A stretch of DNA of 64,000 bases from Chitinophagaceae bacterium. Lineage in GTDB: Bacteria; Bacteroidota; Bacteroidia; Chitinophagales; Chitinophagaceae. The notes under the pieces were generated by a model. The model saw nothing but the letters and a program-made list of their open reading frames with translations. It did no database searches and was not told the origin of the DNA. The position numbers were made by a program, and so were the translations under genes. The DNA is taken from positions 496,001 to 560,000 of the forward strand of contig JAHBTR010000002.1 in NCBI GenBank assembly GCA_019638475.1, in the 5' to 3' direction. Shown one piece after another: positions 57,282 through 64,000 of the stretch. Within the stretch, counting starts at the first letter, position 1. Each line of letters begins with the position of its first letter.

Positions 57282-58709
57282 TTATTTTTTCTTATTAGCT
57301 ACTGCTGCAAAGTAAATAGGAATACCAATTAGTACAATAATTAAACCTGGCCATGTGTAAGAAGGTTTGTATATAACCAATAAAGTACAAAAAGTTAAAC
57401 CCATTATAATATATAGTGCTGGTAAAAATGGATAACCAAAAGCCTTATATGTTCTTTCTATATCTGGTCGTTTTTTTCTTAAAATAAAAATACCACAAAT
57501 AGTAAGAGCATAAAAAATAACTACTACAAAAGAAATCATATCAAGTAGGTCGCCATACTTACCACTTAAACATAAAATAGCAGCTACAATACATTGAGCC
57601 CATAAAGCCCATTGAGGCACATCATTTTTATTTAATACACCAGCTTTTTTAAAAAATAATCCATCTTGTGCCATTGTATAATATACTCTTGCACCTGCTA
57701 AGATTAATCCATTATTGCAACCAAAAGTAGAAACCATAATAAGTATAGCAATGAGTGTAGTGCCAAATGAAGGAAAAATTTTATTGGCTGCTGCTACAGC
57801 TACTCTATCATCTGTAGGAAATGCTAATTCATGCAATGGCATTACATTTAAGTACATTAAGTTAGCAGCTACATAAATAATTGTTACAATTAATGTTCCA
57901 AGAAATAAACTTAGTCCAATATTTCTTTGAGGATTTTTCATTTCTCCTGCAATAAATGTTACATTGTTCCAAGCATCACTACTAAAAATAGAGCCTACCA
58001 TTGCAGCAGCAATAGCACCCATTAAAGCACTTCCTCCAATGCCAATCCACTCTGCTGGTTGTAATACACCTAACTCATTTTTAGTACCTAAGTTTTGCAT
58101 GGCATTAAAACCAGTTTTCCAGTTTTCTGCCCAATAACTTTCTTTTACTAATACAAAACCAAATACAATTAAACCTATTAATGCTAATAATTTGGCAGAT
58201 GTAAAAAGTACTTGAATCCATTTACCTTCTTTTACACCTTTGGAGTTTACATAGGTGAGTAAAATAATGATAAAAATAGCCACTAATTGCCCCGAATATA
58301 TTTTGACAAAACCTACATCAAATAAAAAATAATCATTGCCTAATTCTGGGACTAAGTAGGCTAAAAATTTTGAAAAAGCAACACCAACAGCAGCAATAGT
58401 ACCTGTTTGTATAACAGCAAAAACACTCCATCCATATAAAAATGCTATTAATGGATTATAGGCTTCTTTTAAATATACATATTGACCACCTGCTTTAGGA
58501 AACATAGCACTTAATTCGCCATAGCTAAGGGCTGCTATTAATGTCATAAAACCAGTTAGTATCCATACAAGTATTAACCAGCCTGCACTTCCTGTGTTTC
58601 TGGCTATGTCTGCACTTACTATAAAAATACCAGAGCCTATCATACTTCCTGCTACAATCATAGTAGCATCTGTAAGGCTCAATGTTGGTTTGAAAGAGGG
58701 ATTGCTCAT
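57282..58709 (-). CDS. APC-family amino acid permease
   Basis: 475 residues and twelve or so membrane segments. LTDATMIVAGSMIGSGIFIVSADIARNTGSAGWLI is the TM1 region with the unwound GSGIF substrate loop, and ALSYGELSAMFPKAGGQYVYLKEAYNPLIAFLYGWS is the typical TM2-3 block. It most resembles the LAT/glutamate-type group of APC transporters. Substrate unknown. It lies after the ompH gene, from which it is separated by a hairpin terminator, and just before hldA. Confidence 0.9.
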   Translation of the reverse strand: MSNPSFKPTLSLTDATMIVAGSMIGSGIFIVSADIARNTGSAGWLILVWILTGFMTLIAALSYGELSAMFPKAGGQYVYLKEAYNPLIAFLYGWSVFAVIQTGTIAAVGVAFSKFLAYLVPELGNDYFLFDVGFVKIYSGQLVAIFIIILLTYVNSKGVKEGKWIQVLFTSAKLLALIGLIVFGFVLVKESYWAENWKTGFNAMQNLGTKNELGVLQPAEWIGIGGSALMGAIAAAMVGSIFSSDAWNNVTFIAGEMKNPQRNIGLSLFLGTLIVTIIYVAANLMYLNVMPLHELAFPTDDRVAVAAANKIFPSFGTTLIAILIMVSTFGCNNGLILAGARVYYTMAQDGLFFKKAGVLNKNDVPQWALWAQCIVAAILCLSGKYGDLLDMISFVVVIFYALTICGIFILRKKRPDIERTYKAFGYPFLPALYIIMGLTFCTLLVIYKPSYTWPGLIIVLIGIPIYFAAVANKKK

Positions 58710-58720
58710 AAAGTTTTAGT

Positions 58721-58755
58721 ATTAAAAAATCCCATTTTTTTATAAAATGGGATTT
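58721..58755 (-). terminator. Terminator of the ompH gene
   Basis: A perfect 12-bp stem (AAATCCCATTTT, 58727-58738, with AAAATGGGATTT, 58744-58755) is followed by further T residues on the minus strand, 24 bases after the ompH stop and 12 bases before the permease ATG. Confidence 0.75.
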
Positions 58756-58778
58756 GAAGATAAAGGTTTTATACAATT

Positions 58779-59378
58779 TTAAGGTTTTTTCTTTTTCTTG
58801 TATGTTTCGTTTAAGCCTTGTATTAAGTCTTTAGTAATATCGTAAGCAGTATCTTTTAAATAAATAATATCGGCACTGCTTGATAATATGTAAGAAAAGT
58901 TTTTATCCTCATTATATTCTTTCAAAAAATCTTCTATTGTTTTTTTTACTTCCTGAATTTTTTTAATACTCTCATCTTGTAATTCTTGTGCTTTTATTTG
59001 TTCTTGTGTTTTTAGTTCATTATCCATTTTCATTAACTCTTCATTTGCTTGGGCAATTTCTTGCTCAGTCATACTGTTGCCTCTTTTTTGGTATTCCAGA
59101 ATTTTTGCATGACCTGCATTGCGTAATTGATTTAGTTCATTTCCTTTTTTTTGTTCTAATGCTCTTAAACTATTTCTTACATCTTTTAAATATTCATATT
59201 GATTTTCTAATGAATCCATTTCAAAATAGGCAATTTTAAAATTACTGTTGCTTGCAGTACTATCATTGCTGCTATTGTTAATGATGCTTGAAGCAGTTTT
59301 AGTAGAAAAATGAAGATAAAATAAAACAGCTACTGCAATAGCTAAAACAATAGTTAGAATAGTGGTAAAATTCTTCAT
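58779..59378 (-). CDS. OmpH/Skp family periplasmic chaperone
   Basis: 199 residues from MKNFTTILTIVLAIAVAVLFYLHF, which holds a single N-terminal hydrophobic segment acting as anchor or signal. After a Ser/Asn linker, FKIAYFEMDSLENQYEYLKDVRN is the OmpH start, the middle (about 70-160) is a long coiled coil, and NFSYILSSSADIIYLKDTAYDITKDLI the conserved end. Skp-like trimers hold unfolded outer-membrane proteins. A TACATTTG -7 box is 26 bases upstream. Confidence 0.88.
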   Translation of the reverse strand: MKNFTTILTIVLAIAVAVLFYLHFSTKTASSIINNSSNDSTASNSNFKIAYFEMDSLENQYEYLKDVRNSLRALEQKKGNELNQLRNAGHAKILEYQKRGNSMTEQEIAQANEELMKMDNELKTQEQIKAQELQDESIKKIQEVKKTIEDFLKEYNEDKNFSYILSSSADIIYLKDTAYDITKDLIQGLNETYKKKKKP

Positions 59379-59403
59379 GAAATATTTATTTTGTTTGAGG
59401 TTA

Positions 59404-59411
59404 CAAATGTA
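59404..59411 (-). promoter_or_regulatory. -7 promoter box of the ompH gene
   Basis: TACATTTG on the minus strand matches TAnnTTTG perfectly and implies a leader of about 21 bases. Confidence 0.5.
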
Positions 59412-59479
59412 GTCTTGCAATACCTAAGAAAATTGTTAAAAGCCATTATTATCAATATAAATGTGTGTAGAAAGGAAAT

Positions 59480-59902
59480 TTATTTGTTTTCAATAAGCCA
59501 TCTTATGGCAAGCTCATAACCTTTTAAACCAAGCCCAGCAATAGTGCCTTTGCATTTGGCACTAATATGAGATATTTTTCTGAAATCTTCTCTTGAAAAA
59601 ATATTGCTGATATGTACTTCTACAACAGGTGTAGTAATTGCTGCAATACAATCTCCTAATGCTACAGAAGTGTGTGTATAACCACCAGGGTTAAAGATAA
59701 TGCCATTGTATTCAAAACCTATTTGTTGCAATTCATTAATCAGTTCTCCTTCTATATTACTTTGATAATAATGAAAGTCTATATGAGAAAATTGCTTTTC
59801 TAATAGTTCTAAATATTGTTCAAAATTTTGACTACCATAAATACCTGTTTCTCTAACTCCTAACAAATTCAAATTAGGACCATTGATAATTGCAATTTTC
59901 AT
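59480..59902 (-). CDS. aroQ: 3-dehydroquinate dehydratase, type II
   Basis: 140 residues, normal for the type II enzyme. IINGPNLNLLGVRETGIYGS holds the catalytic Tyr loop, QSNIEGELINELQ and IIFNPGGYTHTSVALGDCIAA are the substrate-binding blocks, and VEVHISNIFSREDFRK carries the catalytic His. It dehydrates 3-dehydroquinate in the shikimate pathway. It stands between ompH and the E1 gene, all on the minus strand. Confidence 0.96.
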   Translation of the reverse strand: MKIAIINGPNLNLLGVRETGIYGSQNFEQYLELLEKQFSHIDFHYYQSNIEGELINELQQIGFEYNGIIFNPGGYTHTSVALGDCIAAITTPVVEVHISNIFSREDFRKISHISAKCKGTIAGLGLKGYELAIRWLIENK

Positions 59903-59953
59903 GAATTGTGTTGGTATAGTTTAATCTTCAATAAAAAAATAAATTCAGCAAAA

Positions 59954-62350
59954 TTATTCAGCCATCATTTGTTTAATAACTTCTATAACTTCTTCAGTAT
60001 TTGGTTTGCTAAAATAATCTCCATCGCTACCATAACTTGGTCTATGAGCTTTTGATGTAATAGTTCTTGGTGCTACATCTAACCATTTGTAACCACCTTG
60101 TATTTCCATTACTTCTCTAAACATAAAAGCAGTTGTGCCACCTGGTACATCTTCATCAACAAATACTATACGATTTGTTTTTTTCAATGATTCTATAATG
60201 CTGTGATGCCTGTCAAATGGTAGTAAAGTTTGTACATCTATTATTTCGCAACTAATATTTTCATTGCTTAATCTTTCTGCTGCTTCTTGCACTATTCTTA
60301 GTGTAGAGCCATAAGATACAATAGTAATATCTGTACCTTCTTTTAAAATTTCAGGCACACCCATTGGTATGGTATATTCTAATAGATTGGCAGGTAATTT
60401 TTCTTTTAAGCGATAGCCATTTAAACATTCTATTATAATACCAGGGTCATTGCTTTGTAATAATGTATTGTACATACCTACAGCTTGTACCATATTTCTT
60501 GGTACACAAACATACATTCCTCTTAAAGAGTTTATTATCATACCCATTGGGCTACCACTATGCCAAATTCCTTCTAATCTGTGTCCACGTGTACGAACAA
60601 TGATAGGACAACTTTGCATTCCTTTTGTTCTGAAATGTGTAGTAGCTACATCATCACTCAATGGTTGTAAGCCAAATAATAAATAGTCTAAATATTGAAT
60701 TTCTGCAATGGGGCGTAAACCTCTTAATGCTAAACCAATGCCTTGTCCTATAATACTTAATTCTCTAATGCCTGTATCTGATATTCTGTGTGCTCCATAT
60801 TTTTCTTGTAGCCCTGAAAATCCTTGATTTACATCGCCTATAAAACCTACATCTTCACCAAAAGCAAGTACTTTAGAATTAGCTGCAAACAATGCATCAA
60901 AATATTTATTCAACACTTCAAAACCATTTACTACAGGTGCATCAAATGAAATAAAAGGTTTTACTTCTGGTACTTTTAATGCAGCTTTTTCTTTTTCATT
61001 GTATAAGTAAGTATTGTATAATGCTGCATTTTCTTTTTTTAATTGTTCGTAATAATTTTTTGCTTCATCTACACCTGGGGCATTGTTATAAGCAGTATCA
61101 ATAGCTTTAGATAATGTACTTAAAACATCTCTACGCATTGGTTCTGTTATATTACTCAATTCGGCACTTAGCTGTTGAATGTTATTGTATTTATCAATAT
61201 CATTTACAGTAATATTTTTTATTAGTTCGGTAGCAGTAACTACTTGTTCTTTTATAGGAGTAATGTATTTTTCCCAAGCATTATTTTTTTGTTGTTTTAC
61301 ATCATCTTTTACTGTTTCATGTATTTGGTCTAATTCTTCCTCTGTAGCAATTCCGTTTGAGGTAATCCATTCTCTCATTTTTTTAATACCGTCCCATTCT
61401 TTTTCCCATTCTAATCGTTCTTTTGTTTTATAGCGTTCATGGCTACCAGAGGTAGAATGTCCTTGAGGTTGGGTTACTTCTTCTATATGAAAAACAGCAG
61501 GTGTATGTGTTTCTCTTATTTTTTGTATAGCTTCTTCAAATACTTCACACATACCTGCATAATCCCATGCTTTTACTCTATAAATATTAATACCATTGCT
61601 ATTATCTTGTTTTTGAAAACCTTTTAACACAGTGCTGATAGATTCTTTAGTAGTTTGGTATGCTTTAGGTACAGAAATTCCATAACCATCATCATACACA
61701 AAAACAGCTAAAGGAATTTGTAAAACACCAGCAGCATTAATGGTTTCCCAAAAATGTCCTTCACTGGTACTTGCATCTCCAATGGTGCAAAAGCATACTT
61801 CATTACCATTATGAGATAGTTCATCAAATTGATGAAGTGCAGGAATGTTTCTAAAGCTTTTACTTGCAAATGCTAAACCTAATGCCCTAACCATTTGTCC
61901 ACCAGTAGGAGCAATATCTGATGAAATATTTTTTCTATTGGCTAAGTCTAACCAGTTGCCTTGTTCATCTACAAATCTTGTAGCAAAATGGCAATTCATT
62001 TGTCTGCCTGCACTAAATGGGTCATGTCCATTTATAGGGTCAGCATATAATTGAGCAAAAAATTGCTCTACATTAGCCAGTCCTGTGGCAAACATAAAAG
62101 TTTGGTCTCTGTAATATCCACTTCTATAATCACCAGGTTTAAAGCATTTTGCCATAGCTACTTGAGGCAATTCTTTACCATCGCCAAAAATGCCAAATTT
62201 GGCTTTTCCTGTAAGTACTTCTCTTCTTCCAAGCAGGCTTGCTTCTCTGCTAAGAATGGCTATTTTAAAATCGTTGAGTACGGTAGCTTTAAAACCTTCA
62301 TAAGAAAGCATATCGTTGGTATAAGTCATATTGTTTGCTTGTGATTCCAT
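59954..62350 (-). CDS. 2-oxoacid dehydrogenase E1 component, fused alpha and beta subunits
   Basis: 798 residues. The alpha part (about 20-350) has the thiamine diphosphate site GDASTSEGHFWETINAAGVLQIPLAVFVYDDGYGISVP and the phosphorylation-loop-like STSGSHERYKTKERLEWE. The beta part (about 465-798) starts FISFDAPVVNGFEVLNKYFDALFAANSKVLAFGEDVG and ends with the transketolase C-terminal domain (VSYGSTLRIVQEAAERLSNENISCEIIDVQTLLPFD). This one-chain layout is common in Bacteroidota and is usually assigned to branched-chain 2-oxoacid oxidation. E2 and E3 genes are not in the window. An alternative ATG lies seven codons downstream. Confidence 0.9.
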   Translation of the reverse strand: MESQANNMTYTNDMLSYEGFKATVLNDFKIAILSREASLLGRREVLTGKAKFGIFGDGKELPQVAMAKCFKPGDYRSGYYRDQTFMFATGLANVEQFFAQLYADPINGHDPFSAGRQMNCHFATRFVDEQGNWLDLANRKNISSDIAPTGGQMVRALGLAFASKSFRNIPALHQFDELSHNGNEVCFCTIGDASTSEGHFWETINAAGVLQIPLAVFVYDDGYGISVPKAYQTTKESISTVLKGFQKQDNSNGINIYRVKAWDYAGMCEVFEEAIQKIRETHTPAVFHIEEVTQPQGHSTSGSHERYKTKERLEWEKEWDGIKKMREWITSNGIATEEELDQIHETVKDDVKQQKNNAWEKYITPIKEQVVTATELIKNITVNDIDKYNNIQQLSAELSNITEPMRRDVLSTLSKAIDTAYNNAPGVDEAKNYYEQLKKENAALYNTYLYNEKEKAALKVPEVKPFISFDAPVVNGFEVLNKYFDALFAANSKVLAFGEDVGFIGDVNQGFSGLQEKYGAHRISDTGIRELSIIGQGIGLALRGLRPIAEIQYLDYLLFGLQPLSDDVATTHFRTKGMQSCPIIVRTRGHRLEGIWHSGSPMGMIINSLRGMYVCVPRNMVQAVGMYNTLLQSNDPGIIIECLNGYRLKEKLPANLLEYTIPMGVPEILKEGTDITIVSYGSTLRIVQEAAERLSNENISCEIIDVQTLLPFDRHHSIIESLKKTNRIVFVDEDVPGGTTAFMFREVMEIQGGYKWLDVAPRTITSKAHRPSYGSDGDYFSKPNTEEVIEVIKQMMAE

Positions 62351-62452
62351 TAGTCAAAAATAATTATTTAGTATGGCTTAATAAACTATTAATAAAATTG
62401 TATAAAAAAGAATTTAATGGCATATTGTTGATGCTGATAAATTATACTTATT

Positions 62453-62460
62453 CAAAAGTA
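62453..62460 (-). promoter_or_regulatory. Possible -7 promoter box of the E1 gene
   Basis: TACTTTTG on the minus strand matches TAnnTTTG perfectly, but the leader would be about 100 bases. Confidence 0.35.
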
Positions 62461-62485
62461 CAAATATTTTATAAGGCAATGAAAT

Positions 62486-62518
62486 AAAAAAGCTACTCCA
62501 TTAAATGAAATAGCTTTT
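62486..62518 (-). terminator. Terminator of the response-regulator gene
   Basis: On the minus strand AAAAGCTATTTCATT pairs with AATGGAGTAGCTTTT (two G-U pairs), followed by TTATTTC. It lies about 30 bases after the stop at 62547 and ahead of the E1 promoter. Confidence 0.75.
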
Positions 62519-62546
62519 GGTTCTGCCAGATATTGGATTTTAAAAT

Positions 62547-63938
62547 TTAGTTTAATAAGGCACTTTCAGGTTGGTTTTTATTGATATGAAGTTCTTTATT
62601 CTGAACCATTCTGTATATAGTGCTTTTGCCTATATCTAATTTTTTTGCCACTTTTAAAACATCGCTGTTATACATGTTTAAATAATATTGAATAAGTTTT
62701 ATATTAAACTCTTTCAAAGTGGCATCTTTTACTATAAAATTTTCTAAAGAATTATTGGTTGTAATATTCAAATGTTCTGGTAATATTTCTTTTCCTTCAG
62801 ACATAACAGTAGCCAATTCTATAACAGATTTTAGTTCTCTTATATTTCCTGGAAAAGAGTGGTTAAGAATGATTTTTTTTGCTTCTGTTGAAAATACTTT
62901 CATAGCCAATTTATTTTCTTTACAAAACTGTTCCATATAATGTTTGGCTATTAACAGCACATCATTTTCTCTTTCTCTTAAAGGGGGCAATACAATAGGT
63001 AAACCTAATAAACGATAGTATAAGTCTTCTCTAAAATTGCCTTGTTTTACTTCTTCTATTAAATTTTTATGTGTGGCTACAATTATTCTAACATCAAATT
63101 TTATAATTTCATTACTGCCTACTCTTGTCAGTTCTCTTTCTTGCAATGCTCTTAATAATTTAGATTGTATATTCAAATCCATTTCGCCAATTTCATCTAA
63201 AAAGAGTGTGCCTTTATTGGCTTCTTCAAACTTACCAATACGTCTTGATACAGCACCTGTAAATGCACCTTTTTCGTGTCCAAATAATTCACTTTCTAAA
63301 AGGTCTTTAGGAATGGCAGCAATATTAATAGCTACAAAAGGTTTATTGCTTCTTTCAGAATTGTAATGAATACATTTTGCTGCTACTTCTTTACCTGTAC
63401 CAGTTTCGCCTGTTAAAGAAATGGTTATATTGGTTTTAGTAGCTTTTTCCATTAGGTTAAAAACCCTATTGATAGCAGCACTATTGCCAATAATTGTTTT
63501 AGTAAAATCGTATTTACGCACTACTTCTTCTTTCAGTATTTCAATCTCTTTCTTTAAGTTGGTATTTTCTCGTATGTTTTGTATGCTATGCCAAATACGT
63601 TCTTTTGTATCTTCATCTTTTACTATATAATCATAAACGCCACTTTTTAATAAATTAATTGCCACTTTCACATCTTCTTGGCTTGATATAACAATTACTT
63701 TTGTATCAGGGCTTTCTAACCTTATTTTTTCTAATACTTCTTTTCCTGTGGCATCGGGCAATGAATAATCTAATGAAACTACATCTGGCTTTTCGTGTAG
63801 AGCAGCAAAAAATTCCTTAGCAGAATTAAACTTTTTTATTTGATAATCAGGGTTTAAGCTTAATAAGTGAGATAGCATAGAGCTATACCACAAATCATCT
63901 TCTACAATGAATATTTTGAATGAACTTGGTTCTTTCAT
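62547..63938 (-). CDS. Sigma-54-dependent response regulator (NtrC family)
   Basis: 463 residues in three domains. The receiver (about 6-125) has FIVEDDLWY and VVSLDYSLPDATGKEVL with the phosphoacceptor Asp. The AAA+ domain (about 150-385) has ISLTGETGTGKEVAAKCI (Walker A), ELFGHEKGAFTGAVSRR (the GAFTGA loop that contacts sigma-54) and GTLFLDEIGEMD (Walker B). The C-terminal HTH is VLKVAKKLDIGKSTIYRMVQNKELH. It activates sigma-54 promoters on phosphorylation; the partner histidine kinase is not in the window and its targets are unknown. Confidence 0.95.
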   Translation of the reverse strand: MKEPSSFKIFIVEDDLWYSSMLSHLLSLNPDYQIKKFNSAKEFFAALHEKPDVVSLDYSLPDATGKEVLEKIRLESPDTKVIVISSQEDVKVAINLLKSGVYDYIVKDEDTKERIWHSIQNIRENTNLKKEIEILKEEVVRKYDFTKTIIGNSAAINRVFNLMEKATKTNITISLTGETGTGKEVAAKCIHYNSERSNKPFVAINIAAIPKDLLESELFGHEKGAFTGAVSRRIGKFEEANKGTLFLDEIGEMDLNIQSKLLRALQERELTRVGSNEIIKFDVRIIVATHKNLIEEVKQGNFREDLYYRLLGLPIVLPPLRERENDVLLIAKHYMEQFCKENKLAMKVFSTEAKKIILNHSFPGNIRELKSVIELATVMSEGKEILPEHLNITTNNSLENFIVKDATLKEFNIKLIQYYLNMYNSDVLKVAKKLDIGKSTIYRMVQNKELHINKNQPESALLN

Positions 63939-64000
63939 AAAATGAGATATTGGATATTACCTTTAAAACGCACAATTATTCTCAAAATTGTACAAACAGA

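Overview
The window comes from a low-GC member of the Bacteroidota. The evidence is two huge surface proteins ending in gliding-motility-type (type B) C-terminal sorting domains next to PorP/SprF-like and PorE-like genes, a typical TAnnTTTG -7 promoter box before many genes, a general lack of Shine-Dalgarno sites, and a Gram-negative envelope set (MlaD, OstA/LptA, HldA, OmpH). A Chitinophagales-like lineage is my best guess, but the genus cannot be fixed from the sequence alone.

Layout. 1-1630: two broken genes on the minus strand, a superfamily 1 helicase fragment joined directly to a truncated and frameshifted DUF2130 gene; this stretch is visibly richer in GC than the rest. 1748-4206: a minus-strand run of small accessory genes (cupin, DUF6265-YCII, DUF1801, GNAT). 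4394-9151: plus-strand metabolic genes (SGNH hydrolase, ferredoxin-reductase-like flavoprotein, pteridine-reductase-like SDR, a FolB-FolK fusion, a malonyl-CoA-synthetase-like ligase). 9422-27160: a type IX secretion surface island made of a 3319-residue and a 1529-residue secreted protein, a PorP/SprF protein and a PorE-like OmpA protein. 27324-29311: tRNA-Arg, rpsT and a nucleotide pyrophosphatase/phosphodiesterase.

29504-36726 is a probable nitric-oxide / iron-sulfur-repair island. A minus-strand operon encodes a RIC/ScdA di-iron repair protein carrying three extra DUF2249 domains, a DUF1858-DUF2249 protein, a polytopic heme-copper-oxidase-like membrane protein, a DUF59 protein and an Rrf2 regulator with three cysteines. 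A perfect 10-bp-arm dyad sits at the head of this operon. Facing it is a plus-strand trio (DUF2269, three-part DUF2249, TPMT-like methyltransferase); an ArsC-like protein and a cupin lie between.

37222-64000: mostly housekeeping and envelope genes: atpG, scpB, a thioredoxin-like protein, ccmF and ccmE (with a CxxxY heme site), a bacilliredoxin, hsp20, a peroxiredoxin, tilS, a YhhN protein, mlaD-ostA-nhaA, a DUF5686 outer-membrane protein, an AlaDH/PNT-family dehydrogenase, bshC, hldA, an amino-acid permease, ompH, aroQ, a fused 2-oxoacid dehydrogenase E1 and a sigma-54 response regulator. Two nearly identical 200-bp MITE-like elements with 19-bp terminal inverted repeats lie in opposite orientation at 36874-37073 and 43922-44122. 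No rRNA, CRISPR array, complete insertion sequence or prophage was seen.
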